NCBI RefSeq assembly: GCF_006124995.1
Contig: NZ_QEWN01000018.1
Coordinates: forward strand, 1-37,172
Source: Vibrio sp. Hep-1b-8
Lineage (GTDB): Bacteria; Pseudomonadota; Gammaproteobacteria; Enterobacterales; Vibrionaceae
DNA length: 37,172 nucleotides
Direction: 5' to 3'
Part shown: one piece after another, positions 8,434 through 17,114 of the stretch
Layout: the number at the start of each line of letters is the position of its first letter
How positions within the stretch are numbered: position 1 is the stretch's first letter
Program-made: the position numbers and the translations under genes
Notes under the pieces: model-generated
What the model was told of the DNA's origin: nothing
Databases searched by the model: none
What the model saw: the letters and a program-made list of their open reading frames with translations, nothing else

Positions 8434-9684
8434 TTACGCCGCAACGTCTTCATTCACTTTCACTCTTCTTTTTCCAGTAAGAAGTTGTTGCATCAATGCC
8501 TTTTTCTCTTGCTTGAAGTGGGTAAGCTTGGCCTCCAGAACTTCGATTGATTTGTCGGCAGCAGTTAGGACGGAGGCGATTTTTTGTTGTTCAGCTAAAT
8601 CAGGAAGTAATACATGGCAATGGTTGATCTCACCCAAATTAATCTTTTTAGGAAAAGCGACATGAATTGTTCGTTTGTGTAATTCACGATGAAACTCGTG
8701 TGAGTTTATGTAGTAACACAAATAAGCCGAATCAAATTTATCCTTTTGCCCCTTAACTAAAGCAAGACTTACATAGAATGAAGCACATACATCCCAGTTT
8801 AAGTGTTTAGCTGTGCCAATATCTCCAATCCTTGTCATGAGAATGTCATCACGCTCAAGCTTTACCCTGAGGTTTTCTTTATGGAACACATCAACTGCAA
8901 TGTATTTTGTGTTTGAGAAATCATTCTTTGTTAGGTGTTCAACGCTATAGAAAGGTATACCTTCTTCCACATATTTAGGGGTGGAATGTGTCCCGTCGTA
9001 AATAGATGTTACTTTCCCAAGTGGAACCTCTTCCCACTCCCCCTCAAACGCCTCACCCGTTTCAGGGTTCACCAAACGCTTCTTACCCGTCAAAAGCTGC
9101 TGCATCAGGGCTTTTTTCTGCTGCTTGCTGGTTTCAATAAGCTTTTCAGTGGTGGTAATCGCTTTATCCCATGTTGAGAGGATTTGGGCGATTTTGTCTT
9201 CTTCTTCTCTTGACGATGCAACCATCAATGGAAGCTCAGCTAAAATCGCCGTATTCATATTTGGCATCGTTTGGCCGACAGCATTCTGCTCTAGCCACTT
9301 TTTCACAGCATTTTTTTGTAGAAAATAAGACAAAAATAACGGTGAATGAGCTTTATTTGGTGTCGCTTTCAAACAACCAGTGCCGCATAAAGTTCTTGGG
9401 TAGTCTGATTCAATTAATGCAAAACGAGCGACATCGCCACGGCGACTAAAGAGCAAATCACCAGATCGCAGCGTATGTTTTTTAAGATCATCAGCACGGT
9501 GCTCTGGTATCTTTGCTGCTGATTCATTATTAGCTCGATAATTAATTAGGTCTTTAGGCATAAGTACGGGTACGCCCTCATCCGTGTACTCATGAGCATG
9601 CAACTGGCTTCCGAATGGGCCTGTTTGTAAGCTCCCAGAGCATACTTCGCCTAGGGAAGTTAATTTCCAACCATTAGGCACCAT
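8434..9684 (-). CDS. hsdS: Type I restriction-modification specificity subunit
   Basis: HsdS chooses the two half-sites recognised by the enzyme. The 416-residue protein has two target-recognition domains, roughly residues 1–160 and 210–365, each followed by a helical spacer. The spacers carry the same motif, KKALMQQLLTGK, around residues 189–202 and again around 393–406, the pseudo-symmetric arrangement expected for a full two-domain HsdS. The ATG at 9684 overlaps the end of hsdM by 11 nt, which supports both the start and co-translation. The protein looks complete. The recognition sequence cannot be read from the protein by eye. Confidence 0.95.
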   Translation of the reverse strand: MVPNGWKLTSLGEVCSGSLQTGPFGSQLHAHEYTDEGVPVLMPKDLINYRANNESAAKIPEHRADDLKKHTLRSGDLLFSRRGDVARFALIESDYPRTLCGTGCLKATPNKAHSPLFLSYFLQKNAVKKWLEQNAVGQTMPNMNTAILAELPLMVASSREEEDKIAQILSTWDKAITTTEKLIETSKQQKKALMQQLLTGKKRLVNPETGEAFEGEWEEVPLGKVTSIYDGTHSTPKYVEEGIPFYSVEHLTKNDFSNTKYIAVDVFHKENLRVKLERDDILMTRIGDIGTAKHLNWDVCASFYVSLALVKGQKDKFDSAYLCYYINSHEFHRELHKRTIHVAFPKKINLGEINHCHVLLPDLAEQQKIASVLTAADKSIEVLEAKLTHFKQEKKALMQQLLTGKRRVKVNEDVAA

Positions 9685-11206
9685 AACCCAGCTCCTTTAG
9701 GTAGCCTGCCATTTCAGTTTCAAGGTCAGCTAGTTGAGTTTGAAGTGCTAAACGTTCAGCACGAACAGCAACTAGGTCAATTTCCTCTTCTTCCTCAAAG
9801 GTATCCACATAACGAGGGATATTGAGGTTGTAGTCGTTCTCGGCAATCTCTTCTAGCGTAGCTAGGTATGAGTATTTATCGGTAGTTTCACGCGCCTTGT
9901 AGGTATCGACAATCTTCTGAATGTTCTCAGGCGTAAGCTGGTTTTGGTTCTTACCAGATTTAAACTCACGAGAAGCATCAATAAATAGCACCTTATTATC
10001 GTCTTTCTGTTTTTTGAAAATAAGGATCGCCGCTGGGATACCTGTACCAAAGAACAGCTTTTCAGGCAGACCGATGACGGCATCGAGTAGGTTTTCATCA
10101 ATAAGCTGTTTACGGATTTTACCCTCTGATGATGCTCGGAATAGCACACCATGAGGCACTACCACACCCATACGGCCGCCTTTTTTACCTTGAGAAGCGG
10201 GCTTAAGCGTCTCAATCATGTGTGAGATAAACGCGTAGTCGCCTTTGGTCTTTGGCGGGATACCACGACGGAAACGACCAAAGTGGTCGTTACCTGCATC
10301 TTCAAAGCCCCATTTATCAAGGGAGAACGGCGGATTCGCCGTAACTACATCAAAGTGCAACAAGCCGCCGTCTTTGTCTTGTAGTTTAGGGTTACGAATG
10401 GTATCGCCCCATTCAATGCGATGGTTATCTTCACCATGCAGGAACATGTTCATCTTCGCTAATGACCAAGTAGAACCAATCGCTTCTTGGCCGAACAGCG
10501 CGTACTGCTTAGAACCAGCAAAGTTCTTTTGAACTTGCTTACCACACTTCATCAGTAGTGAGCCTGAACCACAGGCTGGGTCACAAATGCTATCGCCTGG
10601 CTGCGGCTCTAGGATAATGGAAAGAAGATCAGAGACCTCTGGTGGGGTATAGAACTCGCCAGCCGATTTACCGCTGCCAGCAGCGAAGTGTTTGATGAGG
10701 TACTCGTAGGCGTTACCAATCACGTCCAGTGAACCAACGCGGCTAGGGCGAAGGTTTAGAGTATCTTTGCCAAAGTCTTCTAGCAGGTGGCGCAGAATAT
10801 CGTTTTTCTGTTTTTCATCTCCCAGCTTATCAGTGTTGAAGCTGATGTCTTGGAAAACGTTCTTTAGCTTAGTGCCGTTCGCTTCTTCAATCGCATGTAG
10901 TGCTTGGTCGATACGTGAACCGTTACCTGCTTCATGACGAGATTCGTATAAGTCCCAGAAAGTAGAGCCTGTTGGGATTTTGAAAGACTGTTTCGACATC
11001 ATCGCAGTGATCATCTGCTCGTTACCATTGAACTGCTTTGATAGCTCATCAAACTTGTCTTGGTGTACGTCAGAGATGTACTTTAAGAACAGCATGGTTA
11101 GGATGAAGTCTTTATAGATTGAGGGATCTACCGTGCCTCGGAAGGTGTCACAGGCAGCCCAAACGGCTTTGTTGATCTCATCTTGATTGATTGGTGTGTG
11201 TGGCAT
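9674..11206 (-). CDS. hsdM: Type I restriction-modification N6-adenine methyltransferase subunit
   Basis: The 510-residue HsdM methylates adenine in the recognition site and forms the core of the complex. The N-terminal helical domain (about 1–155) is followed by the SAM-binding motif DPACGSGSLL at 209–218 and the catalytic NPPF at 291–294, typical of gamma-class N6-adenine methylases. EFYTPPEV (184–191) just before motif I is also typical. The gene begins 19 nt after the AbiEii-type gene and ends inside the hsdS start. Length is usual and no damage is seen. Confidence 0.97.
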   Translation of the reverse strand: MPHTPINQDEINKAVWAACDTFRGTVDPSIYKDFILTMLFLKYISDVHQDKFDELSKQFNGNEQMITAMMSKQSFKIPTGSTFWDLYESRHEAGNGSRIDQALHAIEEANGTKLKNVFQDISFNTDKLGDEKQKNDILRHLLEDFGKDTLNLRPSRVGSLDVIGNAYEYLIKHFAAGSGKSAGEFYTPPEVSDLLSIILEPQPGDSICDPACGSGSLLMKCGKQVQKNFAGSKQYALFGQEAIGSTWSLAKMNMFLHGEDNHRIEWGDTIRNPKLQDKDGGLLHFDVVTANPPFSLDKWGFEDAGNDHFGRFRRGIPPKTKGDYAFISHMIETLKPASQGKKGGRMGVVVPHGVLFRASSEGKIRKQLIDENLLDAVIGLPEKLFFGTGIPAAILIFKKQKDDNKVLFIDASREFKSGKNQNQLTPENIQKIVDTYKARETTDKYSYLATLEEIAENDYNLNIPRYVDTFEEEEEIDLVAVRAERLALQTQLADLETEMAGYLKELGYGA

Positions 11207-11225
11207 GAAATGGTACTCAAATAGA

Positions 11226-12179
11226 TTAAATTGTTTTAATTAGTGACTCTGCTACGTGTTTGAAAGAGTCAAAACAGGTATCAAAATCATGAGGTTGGGT
11301 GTTGAACACCATAGGAGTAACAAAGTCTTGAAAGCGTTGTCGAAAGGCTGGGTTTTCTTCAAGCTCTTTAAGCCCAAGTTGTAGCTCTTGTTTTGGATTG
11401 GAGACGAATTCTGCATGCTGATTACCAAAACGCTTAACATCTTCTTCCAACACGGTTTTAAATAACGCTGTAAGTGCTGTCAGGTCGAGGTGTTCTGTCT
11501 GTTCTTCGGTCTTTAGAATGCAGTAAACATCATAGATATGGCGCACAAGGCTGGCATCATCCTTACGCTGTGCATCGCGCTTGACTGACATTGTGCGGCG
11601 CAACATTGATATGATTTTTTCAACCAACGTGGCATGGATAGAAACGCAATCAAACGCCTTCACTTCTGGTGGTTGTTTATACAGCTCTGCGACCAGTGAT
11701 TGAATGCTACGAGGCTCTGCATCAAACAGTGGGATTGTCTCCATTAACTCCAGTTTGATAATGGGGCGAAGACATGGCGCTTGGCTAAACTGTTGCGGGT
11801 ATCGGAGTTCCAACTCAACATAGCGATATTCATCACGTACACTACGCGCTTCAACCGTAAATCGCTCTGACCGAGTGATCGCATGTTCAATACCGTTGAT
11901 GCATGCCTTACGAACTGCTTTCTTTTTTGCGCGGCTCAGTTCATCAAACGCTTGCTTAGGGATCAATTTAATGTCTACGTCTTCTGACATTCTCAGAATT
12001 TTAACGTTTGACTTTGCCAGAGCTGTACCGCCAGAAAAGACCATTTGGTGAGAGTCAGGCTTCACTTCTGCTAGCTCAGAAAGCAAGGCAACTACCCAGT
12101 AATCTTTTTCAATAATGGCAGGGTTTCCGAGCTCAAGTGCATCGGAAACCTCAAGAAACTGTTGCTTTAGTTTTTCCAT
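11226..12179 (-). CDS. AbiEii-type nucleotidyltransferase (toxin-like)
   Basis: The 317-residue protein has the nucleotidyltransferase signature of the AbiEii family: FSGGTALAK followed, after a short spacer, by SEDVDIKL, which supplies the metal-binding acids, and later IKLELMET. The helical C-terminal half has a HATLVEKIISMLRR and a HIYDVYCIL segment, usual for this group. In AbiE systems this protein is the toxin that modifies RNA, held in check by AbiEi. The start is 1 nt after the AbiEi-type stop, so the two are made together. Here the pair stands at the head of a type I restriction operon rather than alone. Whether it works as a toxin here or as a part of the restriction island is not shown by the sequence. 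Confidence 0.85.
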   Translation of the reverse strand: MEKLKQQFLEVSDALELGNPAIIEKDYWVVALLSELAEVKPDSHQMVFSGGTALAKSNVKILRMSEDVDIKLIPKQAFDELSRAKKKAVRKACINGIEHAITRSERFTVEARSVRDEYRYVELELRYPQQFSQAPCLRPIIKLELMETIPLFDAEPRSIQSLVAELYKQPPEVKAFDCVSIHATLVEKIISMLRRTMSVKRDAQRKDDASLVRHIYDVYCILKTEEQTEHLDLTALTALFKTVLEEDVKRFGNQHAEFVSNPKQELQLGLKELEENPAFRQRFQDFVTPMVFNTQPHDFDTCFDSFKHVAESLIKTI

Positions 12180-12180
12180 A

Positions 12181-12585
12181 TTAACTCGGTGAATTCAACA
12201 CTCGGTTACCAACAACCAATTTGCGATTAAATTGTTTGGGATTCCATGAGTATTGAACGGATGATGGGATTTGGGTGCTTTCACCTGATAGGCTTTGCAA
12301 AGATAGGTTGTCCATCTCAAAATCGACGCCTTTCATCTTTAATATCTCGCGCATCAGGGCATCGCTCCCCCCAGGGTTCGTAGGCATGGGTTTGCCCGTT
12401 AAGCTGTTAATCCTTGCCTTGGTGTATAGACCATAGCCAAGCTTGATTAGCTCACCTTTTTTGACTAGTTGCTTTAGCGCACGACCAATTTGATCGTAGC
12501 TAGCAAAGCCATCAAAGTCTTTGCGCTCAAACACATAACGTCTTGAACGCTTTATCTTTTGATAAATACGGTCAACGGCTGTCAT
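12181..12585 (-). CDS. AbiEi-type (DUF6088) winged-helix regulator/antitoxin
   Basis: This 134-residue protein starts MTAVDRIYQKIKRSRRYVFERKDFDG and has a winged-helix pattern in residues 15–60 (YDQIGRALKQLVKKGELIKLGYGLY), typical of AbiEi/DUF6088 antitoxin domains. The later IPSSVQYSWNPKQFNRKLVVGNRVL part matches the usual C-terminal half, though the protein is somewhat short for the group. AbiEi proteins usually repress their own promoter. Here a TATAAT box lies about 30 bp upstream, and AGGAGG sits 5 nt before the ATG. It is the first gene of the leftward operon, so its binding could control the whole island. Confidence 0.8.
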   Translation of the reverse strand: MTAVDRIYQKIKRSRRYVFERKDFDGFASYDQIGRALKQLVKKGELIKLGYGLYTKARINSLTGKPMPTNPGGSDALMREILKMKGVDFEMDNLSLQSLSGESTQIPSSVQYSWNPKQFNRKLVVGNRVLNSPS

Positions 12586-12614
12586 TTGAACCTCCTAATT
12601 TCCTAAGTGTTCAG

Positions 12615-12620
12615 ATTATA
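12615..12620 (-). promoter_or_regulatory. Probable -10 box of the defence operon
   Basis: A perfect TATAAT on the minus strand, 30 bp before the AbiEi-type start. The -35 candidate 17 bp upstream (TTCCTA) is weak, so an activator or low basal strength is possible. The leader would be only about 20–25 nt. Confidence 0.55.
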
Positions 12621-12773
12621 ACTCAACCCTGTTGCCATAGGAATAAATACGGCACATGCATATGAGTAAATGCGACACTTGATCAGTTGATAGTTAGCAT
12701 AAAGCATTGAAATAAAGATACAATATTGATTCAACTCAAGATCGACATAATTTGAATTCAGTGTCTAACCTTG

Positions 12774-13367
12774 TTATGAGTCTATCCCTTCAGAGATGTT
12801 CAGCGCATCCTCTATCTCGACCCCCAAATATCGAATTGTATTATCTAGCTTCACGTGACCAAGTAACAGCTGAACAGCCCGAATGTTTTTGGTGCGAGCA
12901 TAGATTAACGTCGCCTTGGTACGGCGCATTGAGTGCGTACCATAAAGATAAGGATCGTAGCCAAGTTCAGTTGCCCAGCGGCGAATAATGGTGGCATAGC
13001 AGCTATAACTCATTGGCTTACCTTGTTTGCGAGGGCTTGGGAAAAGATAATCTGGTGCAGATAATTGGCTGCGTATTAACCATTGAGTCAAGGATTGTGC
13101 TGTGCGGGAAGTGATCTCAAACTGTACCTCTCGACCAGTTTTGCTTTGGCTGTAAAGAACACGATCTTGAATGACGCCGCCAGAAGATATATCTCTAACT
13201 TTCATTCTTAGCAAGTCACAAGAACGGAGCTTACAATCGATGGCGAGATTGAGCAGGGCCAACTCCATGATATTGCCTTCGATTTCTAGTCTAGTGCGAA
13301 TTCGCCAGATGTCTTCGAGCTTGAAGGACTTTTTCTGCCCAGTTAAGTGACCTTTCTTCGTCCACAT
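12774..13367 (-). CDS. Short tyrosine recombinase/integrase, catalytic domain only
   Basis: The 197-residue protein carries the whole catalytic set of tyrosine recombinases: R48 (KLRSCDLL), K76 (SKTGRE), H145 and R148 (HSMRRTK), H171 (LLLGHVKLD) and the nucleophile Y180 (TIRYLG). It lacks the separate N-terminal core-binding domain of phage integrases, so it resembles the small FimB/FimE-like group in size. It lies at the right edge of the restriction island, on the same strand and about 190 bp upstream of the AbiEi-type gene. It may have mobilised the island or may invert or excise a local segment. No matching attachment repeats could be found by eye on the two sides. Confidence 0.9.
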   Translation of the reverse strand: MWTKKGHLTGQKKSFKLEDIWRIRTRLEIEGNIMELALLNLAIDCKLRSCDLLRMKVRDISSGGVIQDRVLYSQSKTGREVQFEITSRTAQSLTQWLIRSQLSAPDYLFPSPRKQGKPMSYSCYATIIRRWATELGYDPYLYGTHSMRRTKATLIYARTKNIRAVQLLLGHVKLDNTIRYLGVEIEDALNISEGIDS

Positions 13368-13586
13368 AATTGACCTCCCGTCTAACTTTAGAAGTGGCCT
13401 TAATAAGTTTAGATGAGGAAATTGAATGGCTATGCAGTTAGGGGGCTGAAAAATATTGCAGACTAAAGTGGGTTAGAATCTTTGCTCTAGATGATAAAGG
13501 GGCAATAGTGAGTTAGCTATTCCTCTAAAGTCCATAAATGCACAGGAAAACAATGAAAGTGATTTCTAGTATTTAGGGATAAGAAT

Positions 13587-13611
13587 AAGCCCGCAGCAGA
13601 GGTGCGGGCTT
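13587..13611 (-). terminator. Terminator of the chemoreceptor gene
   Basis: AAGCCCGCA, a 7-nt loop, TGCGGGCTT. On the minus strand it follows the chemoreceptor stop by about 23 nt and is followed by ATTCTTAT. The stem is strong; the U-tract is moderate. Confidence 0.7.
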
Positions 13612-13634
13612 TAAAGGAAACAAAAAGTTGAGCA

Positions 13635-15296
13635 TCACACTTTAAAGCGGCCAACCAAGTCGTATAGTTCGTTGGCACGGTGGTTGAGCTCTTGGCTACC
13701 AGCGCGATTCTCATTTGCCAGTTCGGCAGATTGCGAACTCTGGTCTGAAATGACAACCACACGTTGAGAAATTTCCTGACCCACTAGGCTTTGCTCTTCC
13801 GTTGCCGTTGCGATAAGTGAGTTCATATCCATGATGGTTCCGATTGATTCCTGTATCTGAATGAGCGCTTTGGCGGCGGCATTCGCTTCTTCAACGGTAC
13901 TTGCACCACGTCTTTGGCTAGACTCCATCGCTTTCACTGCATCGTCAGAGGCAGCTTTTAGTTGCTGGATCATCTGGTGAATCTCTCCAGTACTATCTTG
14001 AGTGCGGCTAGCCAGTTTGCGTACTTCGTCAGCTACGACCGCAAAGCCTCGGCCTTGTTCACCCGCACGAGCGGCCTCAATAGCTGCGTTCAGCGCAAGT
14101 AGGTTAGTTTGCTCAGCGATGTCTTGGATGACTTCCAGTGAAGAGGAGATATTCTGTACGTCGCCTTCTAGACGAGAAATAACGCCATTGGCTTGTGAAA
14201 CCTCTTCAGCGAGAGCTTCAACCGATTGTGCCGCTGAATTAACGATGTGCTGCGCTTCTTTCGCGTAGTCATCCGCTTCTTTGGCTGATGATGCCGCCTG
14301 ACTCGCGTTGTTGGAGATCTCGCTAGCTGTCGTTGTCATTTCGGTCATTGCCGTCGCGACTTGTTCTGTCTCTTCACGTTGCCCTGAAGCCAACTCATCG
14401 ACTTTAGCAGCACGCTGGGACATATTGTTGGTTTCCGCGACGACTTGCTGGCCGACATCACTAACGTTTGCAATGATGGTCTGAAGGCTGGCAACGAAAG
14501 CGTTAAAGTTACTGCTTAGCCTAGCAAATTCTGGGGCTTTAAACGCTTCCATACGAGCGGTCAGGTCAGCGTCACCGCTTGCAAATGAGCTAATGGAGTT
14601 ATCAAACATTTCTAGCGGTTTCATAATGGTACGATTTATCGCAACTGCGAAGACAGCAACGATCCCCGCGATGACTAGACAGAAAATGACGATAGCTGAC
14701 AAGGTAGTTTGCAACGCACTAATGGTTGCGGCTTCCATATCGGCAATGATGGCATCAATATCATCTGTGTAGAAACCAGTCCCCAGCATCAAATCCCACT
14801 CTGGAATAAAGATTGAGTAGCTCAGTTTAGGCAGAGGCTTAGTTTCGCCTGGTTTAGGGAAGTAGTAAGTGGTGAACTCGCCAGTCTTTGCGTTACGGAT
14901 GAGATCTTGGATCAGGTAGTTGCCTTGTTGATCTTGTAGATTCCAGAAGTTTTCTCCGATCCCTTTTTCACTCTGCCCCTGAACACGTCGTACGCCCTTG
15001 GAGTCGTAACCAAATACGTATCCTGATTCACCGTATTCTAGTGTTTTCAGGGTTGGGTATGCCTCCGCAAGGCTCGCACCTTTCTCTAGAAAAGGTTCGA
15101 TGGAGGATTTGGCCATTTGAAGATAGTTCCTTAGTTCGGCTTTCTTCAAGTTCATTAAGTTAGCGCGAGTAACTTCGATTTGTTGCTCGTTCAGTTCGGT
15201 GGTTTTCATGTAGGTAAAGCTAAGCATACCTAACGCGATAACTAGCAGCGGAACCAATGCCAAAATATATAAGCGGCTACGAATTGTAAGACTCAT
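13635..15296 (-). CDS. Methyl-accepting chemotaxis protein with a Cache sensor domain
   Basis: This inner-membrane chemoreceptor has 553 residues from the ATG at 15296. That start is preferred to an upstream in-frame codon at 15335 because AGGA lies at good distance before it and the protein then begins with a normal anchor ([23 protein letters not shown]). The periplasmic part (about 33–185) looks like a single-Cache domain, with [20 protein letters not shown] and [15 protein letters not shown] second membrane helix ([20 protein letters not shown]) leads to HAMP and then the signalling tip with [20 protein letters not shown] around residue 390. There is no C-terminal pentapeptide for methylase tethering. 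The ligand is unknown; Cache domains of this type often bind small organic acids. A sigma-28-type promoter precedes it. Confidence 0.95.
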   Translation of the reverse strand: MSLTIRSRLYILALVPLLVIALGMLSFTYMKTTELNEQQIEVTRANLMNLKKAELRNYLQMAKSSIEPFLEKGASLAEAYPTLKTLEYGESGYVFGYDSKGVRRVQGQSEKGIGENFWNLQDQQGNYLIQDLIRNAKTGEFTTYYFPKPGETKPLPKLSYSIFIPEWDLMLGTGFYTDDIDAIIADMEAATISALQTTLSAIVIFCLVIAGIVAVFAVAINRTIMKPLEMFDNSISSFASGDADLTARMEAFKAPEFARLSSNFNAFVASLQTIIANVSDVGQQVVAETNNMSQRAAKVDELASGQREETEQVATAMTEMTTTASEISNNASQAASSAKEADDYAKEAQHIVNSAAQSVEALAEEVSQANGVISRLEGDVQNISSSLEVIQDIAEQTNLLALNAAIEAARAGEQGRGFAVVADEVRKLASRTQDSTGEIHQMIQQLKAASDDAVKAMESSQRRGASTVEEANAAAKALIQIQESIGTIMDMNSLIATATEEQSLVGQEISQRVVVISDQSSQSAELANENRAGSQELNHRANELYDLVGRFKV

Positions 15297-15424
15297 ACAA
15301 ACATCCTGTTTAAGTAATAGTGGCTCATTGACCATACCGCGATCTAGAGGACCGAATAGGCAAGAAGCTTAATTATTGGAATCATGCTTATAGACCAAAA
15401 GTTTATCTTATAAGATTAGCCAAT

Positions 15425-15451
15425 TTATCGGCTCAGGACTGTGAATCTTGA
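15425..15451 (-). promoter_or_regulatory. Sigma-28 (FliA) type promoter for the chemoreceptor
   Basis: On the minus strand, TCAAGATT (15451–15444), 11 bp, then GCCGATAA (15432–15425). The -10 is identical to the known FliA consensus, the -35 matches TAAAGTTT at 6 of 8, and the 11-bp spacing is exact. It points at the chemoreceptor about 130 bp downstream, a classic FliA target class. Confidence 0.75.
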
Positions 15452-15584
15452 GGGGGTTGCAGATTCTTGATATTAGACCTTAGTACAATCTATCGAAAAC
15501 ATTGCTTGTCGTCGCAGTAACTCTTTGCTGTCAACCATTTAGACTAGTGGTAAAGGTTGTTGCTAAACTTGATGTATAGCCAAT

Positions 15585-15614
15585 CTGCCCATCGCTTTTA
15601 CACGCAATGGGCAG
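15585..15614 (-). repeat. Inverted repeat downstream of the DUF4344 gene
   Basis: Arms CTGCCCAT and ATGGGCAG are 14 bp apart, about 70 bp past the DUF4344 stop. Without a U-tract it is at best a stabilising hairpin or a factor-assisted end. Confidence 0.4.
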
Positions 15615-15681
15615 CGGTCATCGTAGAAAATCGTCAATCTAGTTATGTTTTTACCTCGATGTTTCTCCGAAACCGTTATGG

Positions 15682-16455
15682 CTATTGATCATCGCTCACT
15701 GACGTTAAGTATCTGTGCCAGTTTTGACTCACTGCTTGATATTGATAGATACAAAAATCTTTACGATCCGCCAGATAGTCGTTTTCGACTTCGTCTAATA
15801 AGCTTTTATGTTGTTCAGGGTTGCTGCCATAAACTAGGCACAAAGTTGAGAAGTAGCGTTGTAAGTCAAAGCTGTGCTCGTCTATGTATTCACCAAAATC
15901 GTAATAGTCAGGACGATCTTCGGATTCAAAGGCGAACATATCGGCGGCACTGATTGCTGCATCTTCTCCATTTTCCACATATTCGATCATCATTAGCGCA
16001 GCAAAATTATCTACGGCATCTTCTTCCTTGCCTAAAATCGGGATGTTTTGGTCGGCAATATAAGCGTGTCCGGCTTCGTGAAGCAGGGTGTGTAATACGG
16101 TATCAATGGCACCGGCTTGCGCACTCTTGCCAAATTTTTTGTCATACTGATTTTTCTTAAAGTAATCCAGTGCTTGCTGATAGAACTCGTAAGGCATATG
16201 AACCTGATGCGTTTCTGGATCGTAAAGTGGGCCCTGATCGCCACCGTATTGGATGGTTAAGGTGTTTTTGAACGGAAAAATACTCTGCGATAAGTCGACT
16301 AAGGTTTGGTTTACACCACTTTGCTCAATCTCAGATTTGGCCTTTTTCTCAACCTCATTTTGTGGTTCAAGATAGCGAATGACAACACTTTCTGAACCGG
16401 CAAAGACAGTAGATGCAAACAGTATTAGCGAAGGAAGTAACACACGATAAAACAT
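15682..16455 (-). CDS. Exported DUF4344-type zinc metallopeptidase-like protein
   Basis: The protein is 257 residues from the ATG at 16455, which has AGGA six bases upstream; a TTG six bases earlier is less likely. A signal peptide (MFYRVLLPSLILFASTVFAG) sends it out of the cytoplasm. The zinc-binding motif HEAGH lies at residues 126–130, with acidic residues near 145 (GKEEDAVDNFAALM) that could be the third ligand, the pattern of DUF4344. Substrate and role are unknown. The neighbours (chemoreceptor, yibL) give no hint, and the gene seems to be transcribed alone. Confidence 0.8.
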   Translation of the reverse strand: MFYRVLLPSLILFASTVFAGSESVVIRYLEPQNEVEKKAKSEIEQSGVNQTLVDLSQSIFPFKNTLTIQYGGDQGPLYDPETHQVHMPYEFYQQALDYFKKNQYDKKFGKSAQAGAIDTVLHTLLHEAGHAYIADQNIPILGKEEDAVDNFAALMMIEYVENGEDAAISAADMFAFESEDRPDYYDFGEYIDEHSFDLQRYFSTLCLVYGSNPEQHKSLLDEVENDYLADRKDFCIYQYQAVSQNWHRYLTSVSDDQ

Positions 16456-16602
16456 ACTCAATCCTTATTATTATCTTGGCATGGATGGGCTTAACTAATA
16501 CTGGCATATAATGAACGATTTCGCTCTAGTTTGCCGTTGGTGACACTCAATTTTGAACGATGGATTGAGGGCAGGGTTGTTCAAGGAAATAGAGGGGAGT
16601 GA

Positions 16603-16618
16603 AATGATGATTATCATT
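16603..16618. promoter_or_regulatory. Fur-box-like palindrome upstream of yibL
   Basis: AATGAT, 4 bp, ATCATT, within the AT-rich promoter region before yibL. It resembles half-sites of the Fur consensus, but the spacing between hexamers differs from the classic box. Tentative. Confidence 0.3.
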
Positions 16619-16681
16619 AGGGAAGCAGCTATGCTTGTGCTACACTCGCCGCCCTTTTCCGTTTCTATGAGATAAATCACC

Positions 16682-17038
16682 ATGAGCCTTAAAAAAGAAC
16701 TTCAAAACCTTCATAACCGTCTAGATACTTGCCAACGTAAACTGGACGCAGCGAAAGGTCGTGGTGATCAGGAAATGATTTCTCAGTTCACTGATGAAAT
16801 TGAAAAACTCAACAAGAAAGTAAGCTCAATGAAGCATAAGCAGCAATTCGATCGCAACAAAGAGCGTAAGAGCTTGCAGGATATGCCATTCTCTCGCGAA
16901 ATCACGAAAGCGGAACAGGCGGATATGGGTAAACTGAAAAAGTCGGTAAAAGGTTTAGTGGTGGTTCACCCAATGACAAAGTTGGGCAAAGAGTTGCGCA
17001 TTGAAGTGATGACAGGCTACGCACCGAACAAGTTCTAA
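16682..17038 (+). CDS. yibL: YibL-family ribosome-associated protein
   Basis: This 118-residue protein matches the E. coli YibL family, most clearly in [22 protein letters not shown] followed by GLVVVHPMT and an EVMTGY-type ending. The first half is a charged coiled coil (LNNLHNRLD-like heptads through residue 60). YibL is known to co-purify with ribosomes and its exact function is unsettled. The gene is single, starts shortly after an AT-rich promoter region and ends at a strong terminator. Confidence 0.9.
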   Translation: MSLKKELQNLHNRLDTCQRKLDAAKGRGDQEMISQFTDEIEKLNKKVSSMKHKQQFDRNKERKSLQDMPFSREITKAEQADMGKLKKSVKGLVVVHPMTKLGKELRIEVMTGYAPNKF

Positions 17039-17061
17039 TGCCAACGTCTTGTAAGTAATTA

Positions 17062-17087
17062 AAAAAAGCGCCTAACGGCGCTTTTTT
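17062..17087 (+). terminator. Strong terminator after yibL
   Basis: AAAAAAGCGCC, loop TAAC, GGCGCTTTTTT. The A-run before and T-run after let it act in both directions, so it may also end the transcript of the convergent phosphatase-like gene (stop at 17115). Confidence 0.9.
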
Positions 17088-17114
17088 AGTTTCTGTGCGA
17101 ACGCTTTATTACCG

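Larger units (their letters stand above)
15297..15681. other. Gene-free stretch between the chemoreceptor and the DUF4344 gene
   Basis: No credible gene is seen. It holds the sigma-28-type promoter at 15425–15451 and an inverted repeat at 15585–15614 (CTGCCCAT … ATGGGCAG) that may end the transcript from the DUF4344 gene, though no T-run follows it. Confidence 0.6.

Noticed and set aside
12590..12773. AbiEi-type operator repeats
   Set aside because: No convincing inverted repeat pair was found by eye around the -10 box, although short partial ones occur.
16603..16618. Functional Fur box before yibL
   Set aside because: Half-sites look right, but the spacing differs from the classic box and yibL is not an iron gene, so only a tentative site is listed.
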